Shown: positions 1-9,791, numbered from the stretch's first letter. The stretch: DNA of 64,000 nt from Lachnospiraceae bacterium (GCA_017405805.1 JAFQZU010000008.1:80981-144980); one strand, 5' to 3'. The notes: generated from the letters alone by a model not told the origin. Translations and numbers: made by a program.

Positions 1-1846
1 CCAGGAAGTTTCCTACGATGGAGCGCACGCGTATATTTTCGCTGACGCCGGGTATGCCCACCTTCAGGCAGCAGATGCCGCGGACGATCAGTTCGATCTG
101 CACGCCGGCCGCGCTGGCCTCGTACAGGGAGCGGATGATGACCGGATCGCACAGGGAATTCATTTTGGCTTTGATCAGGGCAGGCTCGCCGCGCAGGGCG
201 TGCTCCTTCTCCCGGGCGATCATTCGGACGAACTTGTCCTTAAGCCACAGCGGCGCCAGTACCAGGCTGTTCCACATGCGGGGCTCCGAGTAGCCGGAGA
301 GCATGTTGAACACGGCGGTCGCATCCTCGCCGATGGATTCCTTGCATGTCATGATGCCGATATCCGTGTAGAGCTTGGCCGTCGAATCGTTGTAGTTTCC
401 GGTCGCCAGATGCACGTAGCGCCGGATCCCGTCCTCTTCCCTTCTGACTACCAGCGTGATCTTGCTGTGGGTCTTGAGGCCGACCAGGCCGTAGATGACG
501 TGGCATCCCGCCTTTTCCAGCTGTCTTGCCCAGACGATGTTGTTCTCCTCGTCAAAACGCGCCTTCAGCTCCACCAGCACCATGACCTGCTTGCCGTTCT
601 CGGCCGCTTTGGCGAGCGCCGCGATGATGGGCGAATTGCCGCTGACGCGGTACAGGGTCTGCTTGATGGCCAGTACGTCCGGATCCACGGCGGCCTGTTC
701 CACGAACTGCACCACCGGCTGGAAGGTCTGGTAGGGATGGTGCATGAATACGTCGTGATCGCGGATCTGCGCAAAAATATCGCTTCCCGAGGGCAGCAGC
801 GGATTCTCCTGCGGACCCGCGTAGCCGTGTTCCCTGAGCGCATCGAACCCCTCGATCCCGTACGCCTTCATCAGGAAGGTCAGGTCGATCGGGCCGTCGG
901 CCTCATAGACATAATCCTTTTTGAGGCGGAGCTCCTTTTCCAAAAAGCCGAGAAGGCGCTCGTCCATATTCTTTTCCACTTCCAGGCGGATCGCCTCGCC
1001 CCTCTTCCGCTTTTTGAGCTGTTTTTCGATCTCCCGCAGAAGATCGGGGGCCTCGTCCTCGGCGATGTCCAGATCGGCGTTCCGCATGATCCGGTAGGCG
1101 TGCACACAGACGACCTCGTAATTCTGGAAGAGTCTGGGCATATACTGGCGGATCACATCCTCTAAAAGGATCAGCCTGACCGGCTCTCCCACCCTGTCGG
1201 GAAGGCGGATGATGCGCGGCAGGACGGCCGGCACCTGGACGGTGGCGAATTCAAAGGACTGCTTGCCGTCCTTGATGGCTTTCTTGGATTTTTTCGTCTG
1301 ACTCAGGATCCCGGGGCCCGCGTTCTGCCTGCGGGTGACCAGGGCGCCCAGATTCAGACTCTTGTTCTGGATGAGCGGGAAGGGTCTGGACGTGTCCACC
1401 GCCATGGGCGTCAGGACCGGAAAAACCTCCGTCTCAAAATAGTCATCCAGAAAGCTCCTGTCATTTTTGCTCAGGACCGCATAGTCCTTTACAAACGCGA
1501 TCCCGTTGCTTTCCAGCTCGGGGAGGAGTCTCTTGTAGGTCCAGTACTGCTGCTGGACGAAATTGTGGGTGTCCTCCAGCACCTCCTTCAGCTGCTGCCC
1601 CGGCGTCATGCCGGCTATGTCCTTCTTCTTATAGTTCTCATTGACCATATCCTGAAGAGAGGCGACGCGGACCATGAAAAACTCGTCCAGGTTGGAGGAG
1701 GTGATACTCAGGAATTTGAGACGTTCCAGCAGGGGATTTTCCTTGGTGCGGGCCTCGCTCAGACACCTTCTCTCAAACTGAAGCCAGCTCAGCTCCCTGT
1801 TCCAGTAATAATCGGGATTCGAAAAATCGATCTTCTGCTCTGTCAT
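1..1846 (-). CDS. ppk1: Polyphosphate kinase 1 (C-terminus cut by window edge)
   Basis: Makes long-chain inorganic polyphosphate reversibly from ATP. 615 codons are visible and the frame is still open at the left edge; a full Ppk1 is near 700 residues. The translation starts MTEQKIDFSNPDYYWNRELS and carries the family N-domain run SSNLDEFFMVRVASLQD, then the phospholipase-D-like catalytic part with MVLVELKARFDEENN, GLKTHSKITLV and HLATGNYN. The His in THSK belongs to the autophosphorylated region of the family. The ATG lies 7 bp after the ppx stop, so ppx and ppk1 form one transcription unit. Identity is clear; only the end of the gene is unseen. Confidence 0.96.
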   Translation of the reverse strand, partial: MTEQKIDFSNPDYYWNRELSWLQFERRCLSEARTKENPLLERLKFLSITSSNLDEFFMVRVASLQDMVNENYKKKDIAGMTPGQQLKEVLEDTHNFVQQQYWTYKRLLPELESNGIAFVKDYAVLSKNDRSFLDDYFETEVFPVLTPMAVDTSRPFPLIQNKSLNLGALVTRRQNAGPGILSQTKKSKKAIKDGKQSFEFATVQVPAVLPRIIRLPDRVGEPVRLILLEDVIRQYMPRLFQNYEVVCVHAYRIMRNADLDIAEDEAPDLLREIEKQLKKRKRGEAIRLEVEKNMDERLLGFLEKELRLKKDYVYEADGPIDLTFLMKAYGIEGFDALREHGYAGPQENPLLPSGSDIFAQIRDHDVFMHHPYQTFQPVVQFVEQAAVDPDVLAIKQTLYRVSGNSPIIAALAKAAENGKQVMVLVELKARFDEENNIVWARQLEKAGCHVIYGLVGLKTHSKITLVVRREEDGIRRYVHLATGNYNDSTAKLYTDIGIMTCKESIGEDATAVFNMLSGYSEPRMWNSLVLAPLWLKDKFVRMIAREKEHALRGEPALIKAKMNSLCDPVIIRSLYEASAAGVQIELIVRGICCLKVGIPGVSENIRVRSIVGNFL

Positions 1847-1852
1847 GCTCTT

Positions 1853-3430
1853 TTATTCTCCCTTCTGGCGAATCACCGGACGGACATGGTAGATCTGCTC
1901 GAAGAACTCCGCGCGGTCGCGGAACAGCCCTTTTTCCAGCGTGATATCCTTCTTGGTGCTCACATTGATCTGCAGTTCATTGTCGATCAGCCGGATCCGT
2001 ATATCGGTAAATTTCTGCTTGTGCGAGCGGTCCAGCCCGTTGGCCAGGCGCAGGATCGCGCACAGCCTCGTCATGATGTCGTAGTCCTCCATGCTCAGAC
2101 TGCTCCCGAAGCGCAGCTCCTCATAGTAAACGAAGGGGGTGTGGTTAAAGCGCACCACGTTGGCCACGATCTCCCGCTCTCTCCGGGTGAGGCCTATGAT
2201 CTCCGTCGCCATGATGATCCCGTAGGAGCATTCCGAGAGCTGCTGCATGCTGATGTATTTACCGCAGTCATGGAGCCTTGCGCTGATCCTGAGAAGGAGA
2301 CGCTCTCTGTCGCCGAGCCCGTGGATCTTCTTCATGCGGTCAAAGATCTGCAGGCAGATCGATTCCAGGGTCTTCCCCCGCACCTCGCTCCCCTTGTAGC
2401 GCTTGCTGATCTGCATGACGCAGGCGAGGATATCTCTCTCAAAATCGTGGGCGGGCGTGATGTAATGATGCTGCAGCGCGTAATCGTAGGCGATTCCGTC
2501 GCAGAGCGTGACGCCGGGCACCCACATCATATCTGCCTTCATCACGCGGGCTATGCTGCGCATCATGATGGATGAGATCTTCAGATAGGGGAGATTGTTG
2601 TAATCCACGCCCAGGAGCCTCGAGAGCTCCGACGCGGAGTATTCCTTTGTTTTTTCGATAAAGAGATTGAAGTCGGCCACGCGGATGAATCCGTTCTCCT
2701 TCTTGATCCCGGCAAAAGCGTCCTCGCCCGAATCCGCCGCCGATCCAGCCTGGGACCTGGCCACATCGGAGATATAGTCGTCCACGACGATGATATTCCG
2801 GATCCCGACGTCCTTCAGGTACAGTTTCTTGAAGGTCGAAAGCTGCGCCCCGACGATCTCCTCGATAATGGATTCCTCCCTGGCCTGCGAGGCGCCGATC
2901 TCGGCCAGCTGCTCGTGTACCATGATCAGGCCGAGACGAAGGTTCTGGGTGGCGATCAGCCTGTCCTTCTCGAACAGGGAGATCTGCACGCCCTCGCCGC
3001 CTATATCGACGATGGCGGTGGGCTCCTCCAGAAGCCGGTTGAAGTCCGCGCCCTTATAAGCCAGGGACTTGTAGTCCAGAAAGCGCTGCGCAGCGTTGCC
3101 CAGCACCTCTATGTGCACGCCTGTCTGCTGCTCGATCTGTACCAGGGGGATCGAGACATTCTTCATCTGCCGGAACGCGCTGGTACCGCAGGCCGTCAAA
3201 GCCTCTGCGCCGTACCCGTTCAGGATCTTCCGGAAATCCTTCAGGATCCGGATCAGTTCCCTGTAACGGACGTCACTCAGCAAACCTGTGCGGTACGCAT
3301 CCCCGCCCAGGTCCACGATGTGTCTGATATCGTCGATCTGCTTGATGCCGCCTTTGCGGGAGAGGGAAAACACCTTCATCTCCGTCACATAGCTGCCGAT
3401 ATCGATCGCGCCGAAAATATGTACTGCCAT
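1853..3430 (-). CDS. ppx: Ppx/GppA-type exopolyphosphatase with C-terminal HD domain
   Basis: 525 residues. The N-terminal half is an actin-like phosphatase fold with the phosphate-loop GAIDIGSYVTEMKV (about 7-20), the TACGTSAFR strand and the second loop AIVDIGGEGVQISL. The C-terminal third has an HD-type stretch, ARLHDCGKYI, as in full-length Ppx proteins. The family releases phosphate from the ends of polyphosphate or from pppGpp; which one cannot be read from sequence. It directly precedes ppk1 (7-bp gap), the usual synthesis/degradation pairing. An extended -10 lies about 30 bp upstream. Confidence 0.92.
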   Translation of the reverse strand: MAVHIFGAIDIGSYVTEMKVFSLSRKGGIKQIDDIRHIVDLGGDAYRTGLLSDVRYRELIRILKDFRKILNGYGAEALTACGTSAFRQMKNVSIPLVQIEQQTGVHIEVLGNAAQRFLDYKSLAYKGADFNRLLEEPTAIVDIGGEGVQISLFEKDRLIATQNLRLGLIMVHEQLAEIGASQAREESIIEEIVGAQLSTFKKLYLKDVGIRNIIVVDDYISDVARSQAGSAADSGEDAFAGIKKENGFIRVADFNLFIEKTKEYSASELSRLLGVDYNNLPYLKISSIMMRSIARVMKADMMWVPGVTLCDGIAYDYALQHHYITPAHDFERDILACVMQISKRYKGSEVRGKTLESICLQIFDRMKKIHGLGDRERLLLRISARLHDCGKYISMQQLSECSYGIIMATEIIGLTRREREIVANVVRFNHTPFVYYEELRFGSSLSMEDYDIMTRLCAILRLANGLDRSHKQKFTDIRIRLIDNELQINVSTKKDITLEKGLFRDRAEFFEQIYHVRPVIRQKGE

Positions 3431-3459
3431 GATCGCCGTAGCCCCCGTTTTTTTACATT

Positions 3460-3468
3460 ATTATACCA
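3460..3468 (-). promoter_or_regulatory. Extended -10 promoter for ppx-ppk1
   Basis: On the minus strand TGG is followed directly by TATAAT, about 30 bp before the ppx start. No good -35 hexamer is visible 16-18 bp upstream, where the sequence is a GC-rich alternating run, so the extended TGn element probably carries recognition. Confidence 0.55.
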
Positions 3469-3499
3469 GATATTGTGCCGCGCGCGCAGTTTTTCCGGC

Positions 3500-4633
3500 T
3501 CAGACCCTGTAGTTCCCCAGGACTCGCAAAAACCGTGCGTCGTCCCGCAGCCCGCGGAGCGCGTTGCGCACGCCCGGATCCCGGAGATTCCCGTCAAAAT
3601 CAATGAAGAACCGGTACTCCCAGCTCCTCTCCTCGATGGGCCTTGATTCGATCTTGGTCATGTTGAGACCGTTGTAGATGATATGCGAGAGCAGGTGATA
3701 GAGCGAGCCCGATTCGTGCGCGCCTTCCATGCAGATGCTGATCCGGTTGGCGTTCTTTACAAAGACCTTCTGGTTGGTGACGATGATGAAGCGCGTGGAG
3801 TTGTTCTCGTCGTGATTGATGCCTTTTTTCAGGATCTTCAGGCCATACAGCTGCGCCGCCAGCTCTCCGGCGATGGCTGCCTGCGTCACATCCTGTTCCT
3901 TTGCGATCTTCATGGCGGCAAAAGCATTGTTCTGCATGCTGATCTGCTCCCAGTGGGGAAATCCCGCAAGGAACCGCTCGCACTGCATCAAGGACTGGGC
4001 GTGCGAATACACGCGCTCGATGGTGTTCTCATTGGCCTCGTCGCACGCCATCAGGCAGTGCTCCACCCGGATGATCTGCTCCCCCACGATATAGTTTTCG
4101 AACTCCGCCAGCATGTCGTAGATCTGGCTGACCACGCCTGCCGTAGAGTTTTCGATGGGCAGGACCGCGTAGTCGGCCGCGCCCTCCTCAATGGCGATCA
4201 TGGCGTCCCGGAAGGTCTCCACGTTGAAGTTGTCCACGTCGTCGCCAAAAAAAGTCCGCATCGCCATATCGGAATAGGACCCCCGGTCCCCCTGATAGAC
4301 CACGCGCAGATTGTCCCGCGCCAGGGATTCCACCTCCGTAAAGGGAAGCCGGATCCTGGTCTCTCTCTCCGCCATCAGCTGGTACTGTCTCTTTCGCCCC
4401 AGCGCCATGATCTGCTCCAGGATCTCCTCCGCGCCTCTGCCGATGATCGTGTCGGGACTGCTGTTGCGCAGTAAAGAGAGTTTGGCCCGTGCCCTCTGTT
4501 GATCCAGCGGCCGTATGCTTCCGCCGTCCTGAGAGGAAGCGATCTCCTCCACCTTCTCCATCCGCCTGTTGTAGAGCTCGATGATTCTGGCATCGATCTC
4601 GTCGATCTGCCGTCTGGCCTCTTTTATGTCCAT
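3500..4633 (-). CDS. pheA: Bifunctional chorismate mutase/prephenate dehydratase
   Basis: 377 residues, P-protein layout. Residues 1-85 are an AroQ chorismate mutase helix bundle (IDEIDARIIELYNRRM). The prephenate dehydratase domain starts at VVYQGDRGSYSDMAM and includes the catalytic TRF motif in NNSTRFIIV. The tail is an ACT domain with ESRP (KIESRPIEERSWEYRFF), the phenylalanine-binding site in the family, so feedback control by Phe is expected. It directs chorismate to phenylpyruvate. It ends about 35 bp before the ppx promoter and begins 16 bp after prfA. Confidence 0.95.
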   Translation of the reverse strand: MDIKEARRQIDEIDARIIELYNRRMEKVEEIASSQDGGSIRPLDQQRARAKLSLLRNSSPDTIIGRGAEEILEQIMALGRKRQYQLMAERETRIRLPFTEVESLARDNLRVVYQGDRGSYSDMAMRTFFGDDVDNFNVETFRDAMIAIEEGAADYAVLPIENSTAGVVSQIYDMLAEFENYIVGEQIIRVEHCLMACDEANENTIERVYSHAQSLMQCERFLAGFPHWEQISMQNNAFAAMKIAKEQDVTQAAIAGELAAQLYGLKILKKGINHDENNSTRFIIVTNQKVFVKNANRISICMEGAHESGSLYHLLSHIIYNGLNMTKIESRPIEERSWEYRFFIDFDGNLRDPGVRNALRGLRDDARFLRVLGNYRV

Positions 4634-4649
4634 CTGTCTATCCCTCTCG

Positions 4650-5726
4650 TCAGATTTCTTGCATCTTTAATAGTTTTGCCGCCTGGTCCGCGGCGATCAG
4701 GCTGTCCAGGATCTCATCCAGATCGCCTCCCAGAATGGCGTCGATCTTGTACAGTGTCAGCTTGATCCGGTGATCCGTAACTCTTCCCTGCGGGAAATTG
4801 TAGGTCCGGATCTTCTCCGACCGGTCCCCCGTGCCGATCTGGCTCCGCCGCAGGTCCGCCTCCTCGTCGTGGCGCCTCTGCAGCTCCAGGTCGTAGAGCT
4901 TTGCCCGCAGCAGAGCCCATGCCTTGGCCTTGTTCTGGATCTGGGACTTCTCCGTCTGGCTGTAGATCACGATCCCGGTGGGATAGTGGGTCAGACGCAC
5001 CGCCGAATCCGTCGTATTGACGCACTGGCCGCCGTTTCCGGAGGCCCGCATGACGTCGATCCGCACATCCTTGTCCGGTATATCGATTTGAATATCATCG
5101 TCCACCTCGGGCATGACGGCCACCGTGATCGTGGAGGTGTGGATGCGGCCGCCGGATTCCGTCACGGGCACTCTCTGCACGCGGTGCACGCCGCTCTCAT
5201 ATTTCATCCGTGAATAGGCGCCCTTTCCCTTGATCATAAAGTTCACGTACTTCATGCCGCCGATCCCGATCTCCTCGTAGTCCAGAAGTTCAGCCTTCCA
5301 GCCCCGGTTCTCCGCGTAGTGCACGTACATGCGCCAGATCTCCGCCGCAAACAGCGCCGCCTCGTCACCGCCCGCGCCCGCGCGGATCTCGATGATGACA
5401 TTTTTCTCGTCGTTGGGGTCCTTGGGCAGGAGCAGGATCCGCAGCTTTTCCTGCAGGGAAGCTGCCTCCTCCCTGGAGGCGGACAGCTCTTCCTTTGCCA
5501 GCTCCCGCATCTCCTCGTCCTTCTCCTCCTCCAGGATCATCTGGGCGTCGGATACCGACTCCTCCGCCTTCTTGTAGGCTGTATAAGTCTCGACGATGGG
5601 CGTAAGATCGCTCTGCTCCTTCATCAGCGCACGGAATCGCGCCTGGTCCTGCGCGATGTCAGGACTCATGAGATTGCGCCCGATCTCCTCATAGTGCAGC
5701 AGCAGTGCATCCAATTTTTCAAACAT
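4650..5726 (-). CDS. prfA: Peptide chain release factor 1
   Basis: 358 residues, full length. Terminates translation at UAA and UAG. The peptidyl-tRNA hydrolysis motif GGQ sits in [20 protein letters not shown], and the codon-recognition tripeptide is PVT in [18 protein letters not shown]. The N-terminal half is the expected helical domain. It starts 4 bp after the end of prmC, the enzyme that methylates the Gln of GGQ, a common arrangement. The residue after GGQ is Cys where many homologues have His. Confidence 0.97.
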   Translation of the reverse strand: MFEKLDALLLHYEEIGRNLMSPDIAQDQARFRALMKEQSDLTPIVETYTAYKKAEESVSDAQMILEEEKDEEMRELAKEELSASREEAASLQEKLRILLLPKDPNDEKNVIIEIRAGAGGDEAALFAAEIWRMYVHYAENRGWKAELLDYEEIGIGGMKYVNFMIKGKGAYSRMKYESGVHRVQRVPVTESGGRIHTSTITVAVMPEVDDDIQIDIPDKDVRIDVMRASGNGGQCVNTTDSAVRLTHYPTGIVIYSQTEKSQIQNKAKAWALLRAKLYDLELQRRHDEEADLRRSQIGTGDRSEKIRTYNFPQGRVTDHRIKLTLYKIDAILGGDLDEILDSLIAADQAAKLLKMQEI

Positions 5727-5730
5727 CTCT

Positions 5731-6606
5731 TTACTCCGCTGTGTGGATTCCCTTGAAGGCTTTCACGACCCTGTCGTGCCCTCCGTAATCCCGATAAACT
5801 TCTACGTTGTAATAATTCCGGTCCGAGAGGATCCTCGTGACGTCCTGCGCCTGATCGCAGCCGATCTCCATCAGCAGCACGCCGCCGATATTCAGGTATC
5901 CCGGCGCCGCTTCCGCGATCCGTCTGTAAAAGAGCAGGCCGTCCTCCCCGCCGTCCAGCGCCCCTCTCGGTTCGCACAGGGCAACTTCCGGCTGCAGTCC
6001 GTCGATGTCCCCTGTCCGGATATAGGGCGGATTGGCGGTGATCAGGTCAAACTGCCTTTCCGGCTTCAGGGACGCAAAAAGATCCCCGCACACAAACGAC
6101 GCCCGCCCGGCGAGTCCGAGCTGTTCCGTGTTCTTCTCTGCGATCTCCAGCGCCTGCGCGGACAGATCTGTCCCGATCCCCGTGCACTCGTTGGAATAGT
6201 GCAGGAGGCTTAGCAGCACGCAGCCGCTCCCCGTACACAGATCCAGTATGCGGGCGCCTTCCGTCAGCTCCCGGAGCGCCTCCTCCACGAGATTCTCCGT
6301 ATCCTGCCGCGGTATGAGCACCGCCGGCGAGACCGCAAAGCGCAGTCCCATAAAGTCCTGTTCGCCCAGGATATAGGCCGCCGGCTCCCGCCGGCTCCTG
6401 CGCTCCAGATGGCCCAGAAAGACCCTCTCCTCCTCTTCGAGAAGCACGCGGTCCGGCGCCATGAGGAGATCCTGCAGGCCGGTGCCGCAGACCGATTCAA
6501 GAAGGAGGCGGGACTCCATGCCGGCCTCCCGCCTTCCTTCTTCACCTTCTCCATGGATCCGCATCAGGATCTCTATTCCTTTTTCGTAGGCTTCTTTATA
6601 GATCAT
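5731..6606 (-). CDS. prmC: Release factor glutamine N5-methyltransferase
   Basis: 291 residues from the chosen ATG. SAM-dependent methyltransferase that modifies the GGQ glutamine of release factors. The motif NPPY is present in [16 protein letters not shown] and the SAM-binding strand is [18 protein letters not shown]. The frame is open further upstream, but the start at [14 protein letters not shown] is preferred: it follows a GAGAGGAG site and lies just downstream of the DUF1385 gene, whereas earlier starts would overlap that gene. Lies between DUF1385 and prfA in one operon. Confidence 0.94.
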   Translation of the reverse strand: MIYKEAYEKGIEILMRIHGEGEEGRREAGMESRLLLESVCGTGLQDLLMAPDRVLLEEEERVFLGHLERRSRREPAAYILGEQDFMGLRFAVSPAVLIPRQDTENLVEEALRELTEGARILDLCTGSGCVLLSLLHYSNECTGIGTDLSAQALEIAEKNTEQLGLAGRASFVCGDLFASLKPERQFDLITANPPYIRTGDIDGLQPEVALCEPRGALDGGEDGLLFYRRIAEAAPGYLNIGGVLLMEIGCDQAQDVTRILSDRNYYNVEVYRDYGGHDRVVKAFKGIHTAE

Positions 6607-6619
6607 CTCTCTCCTCTCG

Positions 6620-7591
6620 TTAAGAGGTCTGCGCGCCAAAAGTTTTTTCCTGGTAAGCTCTCCAGTCAAAGACAGCCTCTACCGAGGCGATCCCCACCTT
6701 GAGCATCTCCTCGTCCGGTTCGCGGGTGGTCAGCCTCTGCAGCCACAGCCCGGGCGCCGATATGATCCGGATGAAGGGATTGTCCGAGGCACCCGCCAGG
6801 CGGATGATCTCAAAGGAGATCCCCGAAACGACAGGGATCATCAGGAGCCGCACCACCACTTTGAGGAGCGGGTTGCCCACCCGGATAAAGAAAAACAGGA
6901 TCATACTGATCATCATGACGAACAAAAGGAAGCTGCTCCCGCACCGCTTGTGGAGCCGGGTGCTCCCGGCCGCGTTCTCGACGGTCAGCGGAAGGCCGCT
7001 CTCTATGCAGTTGATGCATTTGTGCTCCGCCCCGTGATACTGGTAAAGCCTTCGTATATCCTTGAGGGCCGAGATGCCCGTCACATAAGCCAGGAAAATG
7101 GCGAGGCGGAGCAGTCCTTCCGCAATGGCCAGAACAGCGGGGCTCTTCACGACGCGGCCCAGAAGTGAAGTCAGGCCCAGGGGCAGCAGGATGAACAGGC
7201 CGACCGCCAGAAGAATGGAGAAGCCCATGACGAGGATCATTTCCCAGCCGCTTTCCTCTTCCTTTTTGGCGGGCGATGCCCCGGGATCCTTCCCGGACGG
7301 CGCTTCAGCCGGACCGCCGGCTTCTTCTTCCTCCCCGTAGAGTTCCGCGGAGACATTGGTGCAGTGCATGCCCAGGACCAGCGAATCGATCAGCGCAAAA
7401 AAACCTCGCACAAAAGGGACCTTGCGCAGGGGCGACCCCGCCAGTACGCCTTTGTATACATCTTCTTTGATCTCGATCCTGCCGTCCTGCGCGCGCATGG
7501 CGATCGCGTACTTCTCGCCGCACCGCATCATCACGCCTTCGATGACGGCCTGTCCGCCGATTCCGGAGTAGCATTGTCTGTTTTTTTCCAT
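6620..7591 (-). CDS. DUF1385 (YqhQ-like) membrane protein
   Basis: 323 residues from the chosen start MEKNRQCYSGIGGQ. The family signature GGQAVIEGVMMR lies near the N-terminus, and there is a second conserved patch YHGAEHKCINCIE in the middle. At least four hydrophobic segments indicate an integral membrane protein. The biochemical role is not established. In Firmicutes this family commonly sits between rpmE and prmC-prfA, exactly as here. An upstream ATG at 7627 is in frame but falls in the rpmE terminator, so it is unlikely. Confidence 0.88.
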   Translation of the reverse strand: MEKNRQCYSGIGGQAVIEGVMMRCGEKYAIAMRAQDGRIEIKEDVYKGVLAGSPLRKVPFVRGFFALIDSLVLGMHCTNVSAELYGEEEEAGGPAEAPSGKDPGASPAKKEEESGWEMILVMGFSILLAVGLFILLPLGLTSLLGRVVKSPAVLAIAEGLLRLAIFLAYVTGISALKDIRRLYQYHGAEHKCINCIESGLPLTVENAAGSTRLHKRCGSSFLLFVMMISMILFFFIRVGNPLLKVVVRLLMIPVVSGISFEIIRLAGASDNPFIRIISAPGLWLQRLTTREPDEEMLKVGIASVEAVFDWRAYQEKTFGAQTS

Positions 7592-7615
7592 AGCACTCAC
7601 TTCTCTGATACAGAT

Positions 7616-7651
7616 ATAAAAAGACAAGGCAGTGGGATCCCGCCTTGTCTT
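7616..7651 (-). terminator. Rho-independent terminator after rpmE
   Basis: Perfect 10-bp arms, AAGACAAGGC (7621-7630) and its complement (7642-7651), around an 11-nt loop, followed on the minus strand by a run of five T. It lies 17 bp past the rpmE stop and overlaps the leader of the DUF1385 gene. Confidence 0.85.
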
Positions 7652-7668
7652 CGTTTGATTGCCGTGTA

Positions 7669-7872
7669 TTATTTATTGAAGCCGTACTTTCTGTTGAACT
7701 TATCGATACGGCCCTTGGCAGCGGCAGTCTTCTGCGTGCCGGTGTAGAACGAATGGCACTTGGAGCAGACTTCGACGTGGATCTCCGGCTTGGTCGATCC
7801 GGTCGTAAAGGTGTTGCCGCAGTTGCAGGTCACGGTTGCCTGGAAATACTTGGGATGGATTCCCTCTTTCAT
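7669..7872 (-). CDS. rpmE: 50S ribosomal protein L31 (zinc-binding form)
   Basis: 67 residues, starting [19 protein letters not shown]. The four cysteines in CNCG and CSKC mark the zinc-binding (C+) type of L31. The ATG is preceded by GGAGG at 8 nt; the longer open frame upstream has no such site. It is a single gene with its own strong promoter 135 bp upstream and its own terminator. The long leader (about 7873-8000) contains a stem with arms TTGCCG/CGGCAA and could hold an L31 autoregulatory structure, which I cannot confirm. Confidence 0.97.
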   Translation of the reverse strand: MKEGIHPKYFQATVTCNCGNTFTTGSTKPEIHVEVCSKCHSFYTGTQKTAAAKGRIDKFNRKYGFNK

Positions 7873-8007
7873 GTCTTTTTCCTCCTTACCTGAGCGCCAG
7901 GGCCTTGCCGCAGCGGCAAAACCTCCGGAAGTGTCGGCGCCCTGTATGATCTTCCCGTCTGGTACTTGCATATGGCCGGCAGTTCAATACCAGCACACAG
8001 CTTTATG

Positions 8008-8036
8008 ATTATAGCACGTGCCGCATGGGGTGGCAA
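8008..8036 (-). promoter_or_regulatory. Sigma-A promoter of rpmE
   Basis: Minus-strand -35 TTGCCA (8031-8036), 17-bp spacer, -10 TATAAT (8008-8013) preceded by TGC, an extended -10. Near consensus. It implies a 5' leader of about 125 nt before the rpmE start. Confidence 0.85.
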
Positions 8037-8087
8037 GGAGATTTTCGACGAATCTACAGTTCTGCCGCCCTGCGCAGCGCGGGAGGC

Positions 8088-8894
8088 TCAGGCCAGGACC
8101 GTCCCCTTAAACCGCAGGATGAGTTCACCCGGAACCCCGAGGGCTTCGCGGATAAAATCCACCGGCTCGGCGTACTCTTCGTCCATCGGGTCCAGAAAGG
8201 CCTGCAGATAGGATTCCTTGGCCTGATAGGCTTCGCGCACAGACACCGCGACCTCCATGCTCCGCCCCTCCGCGATCAGGTGCCGGTAGAGCATCTCCGA
8301 CTTGGGAACATTCACCTCATTCGTGAGCATATAATCCTCCATGACGGTTTTCCGGTCCACGGAAAGCGCCAGAAGGACCAGGGCACTCAGGACGCCGCAC
8401 CGGTCTTTTCCCTCCGTGCAGTGCCACAGGATACTGCCATCCCCGAAGTCGTGGGACATGATGGCGGTCAGGGCCGCTCCGAGCCGCTGCCGGCTCTCCT
8501 TCTGCATGGCGATTCCCCGGTACATGCCCTCCAGAGGCGGGATCCCGCCCTCCCCGCGAAGGATTTCCGCTTCCTTCTCGTGGGAGATCCCCGTCCTCAT
8601 ATCGTCAAAAACAGGGATCGGCGTATACTTTATCCCCTCGATCAGATCGTCCGGCATCTGCTCCAGCTCACGCAGCGTGCGAAGATCGATCACTTCCGTA
8701 AGACGGCAGCTGTCCTTAAGAAATTCCTTATCTCCCTTCGAGACGTTTCTCATCGCCGCCGAGCGGTAGAGATACTTCCTGCGGATCACCGCGCCTTCCG
8801 TAGTGCGGATGCCGCCCAGGTCCCTGCAGTTGCTGACTGTTTTCAGTTTCACCCGCCTGTCGGTATCTGCCAGGCCATCCCATAATGATCCCAT
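8088..8894 (-). CDS. Tyrosine-protein phosphatase (Y_phosphatase3 type)
   Basis: 268 residues. The P-loop HCTEGKDRCG holds the Cys-x5-Arg signature of dual-specificity/tyrosine phosphatases, and the N-terminal signature NCRDLGG plus YLYRSA is typical of the Y_phosphatase3 group. The substrate could be phosphotyrosine or phosphoinositide, as in secreted relatives; no signal peptide is seen. The start MGSLWDGLADTDRR is chosen because of AGAGGACAGGTG just upstream; an alternative ATG at 8912 overlaps the stop of the CPBP gene. Likely co-transcribed with that gene. Confidence 0.88.
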   Translation of the reverse strand: MGSLWDGLADTDRRVKLKTVSNCRDLGGIRTTEGAVIRRKYLYRSAAMRNVSKGDKEFLKDSCRLTEVIDLRTLRELEQMPDDLIEGIKYTPIPVFDDMRTGISHEKEAEILRGEGGIPPLEGMYRGIAMQKESRQRLGAALTAIMSHDFGDGSILWHCTEGKDRCGVLSALVLLALSVDRKTVMEDYMLTNEVNVPKSEMLYRHLIAEGRSMEVAVSVREAYQAKESYLQAFLDPMDEEYAEPVDFIREALGVPGELILRFKGTVLA

Positions 8895-8908
8895 TTTCAC
8901 CTGTCCTC

Positions 8909-9736
8909 TCATCGCCTGCCGCTGCCCGGTCTTTTGCGGGGGTCCCATCCGGTCCGCCTGAGCCGCACGGCGTAATAGCCAGTCACGCAAAGCGCGCCGC
9001 TCAGCAGGAACACGCCCCACAGAGAACCGTTCCCGTTCCCCAGAAGTCCTGCGGAGGCTGCCGTCAGGACCACGGCGTTGGTCACCGCATGCAGAAGATA
9101 AGGCACTGCGAAACGGCCCGTCAGTTCATAGGCCGCGGCGAATAAAAACCCCATGAGCAGGCCGTAGAGGCCCTGCCTGAGATTGCCGTGATAGGCACCG
9201 AATACCGCCGCGCTCAGTATTCCCGCTTCCAAAAAAGAGAGATGCCGCCGCAGTCTCCCAAACAGCATTCCCCGAAATACCAGCTCCTCCGTAAACGGCG
9301 TGACCAGCCCGTAGATCAGGACGCAGACCGTGAGTCTCCATCCGGACAGATCGGCCGCCTGTTCCGCGGCAAATCGCTGCGTGAAGAGATTAAAGGAAAG
9401 CGCAGTGCACAAAACGCCCGGAAGCAGCATCAGCATGAGTGTGTTCTGGTCTCTCCTGTGCGCCATCCAGCAGTCCCGCCGCTCCCAGAGGGAAACTTCC
9501 CGCCGTGCTTCCCTAAGAAGCGGGATCACGGCTGCCGTGTGTGCGATCCCCGCGATCACCGCGGCAAAATAAGCCCCCCAGTAGGCGTAATACAAAACCA
9601 TGTCCGTCTGCTTAAAGAGCAGGAAGGATTCCAAAAGGCGGTAAAGGATCCCCTGCACGACGGACAGGAGCACGATATAGATCAGAACCGGTCTCGCGAT
9701 ATACCATGTGAGCGACAGCCTCTCCTGTCTGTCCAA
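8909..9736 (-). CDS. CPBP-family intramembrane metalloprotease
   Basis: 275 residues with about eight hydrophobic segments. The glutamate motif EELVFRG and the downstream histidine in FGAYHGN fit the CAAX protease/bacteriocin-processing (CPBP, Abi) family, intramembrane proteases of mostly unknown substrates. It lies 14 bp before the tyrosine phosphatase start, suggesting an operon. No bacteriocin gene is seen nearby, so a role in peptide immunity is not supported here. Confidence 0.87.
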   Translation of the reverse strand: MDRQERLSLTWYIARPVLIYIVLLSVVQGILYRLLESFLLFKQTDMVLYYAYWGAYFAAVIAGIAHTAAVIPLLREARREVSLWERRDCWMAHRRDQNTLMLMLLPGVLCTALSFNLFTQRFAAEQAADLSGWRLTVCVLIYGLVTPFTEELVFRGMLFGRLRRHLSFLEAGILSAAVFGAYHGNLRQGLYGLLMGFLFAAAYELTGRFAVPYLLHAVTNAVVLTAASAGLLGNGNGSLWGVFLLSGALCVTGYYAVRLRRTGWDPRKRPGSGRR

Positions 9737-9756
9737 CCCTTTTCCTCCCAGAACAT

Positions 9757-9791
9757 AAAAACCGTCCGGACGGGTAATCCCGCCCGGACGG
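9757..9791 (-). terminator. Rho-independent terminator after the acyl-CoA dehydrogenase gene
   Basis: GC-rich hairpin 9762-9791 with arms CCGTCCGG and CCGGACGG, followed on the minus strand by TTTTT. It closes the upstream acyl-CoA dehydrogenase unit just before the CPBP gene. Confidence 0.85.
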
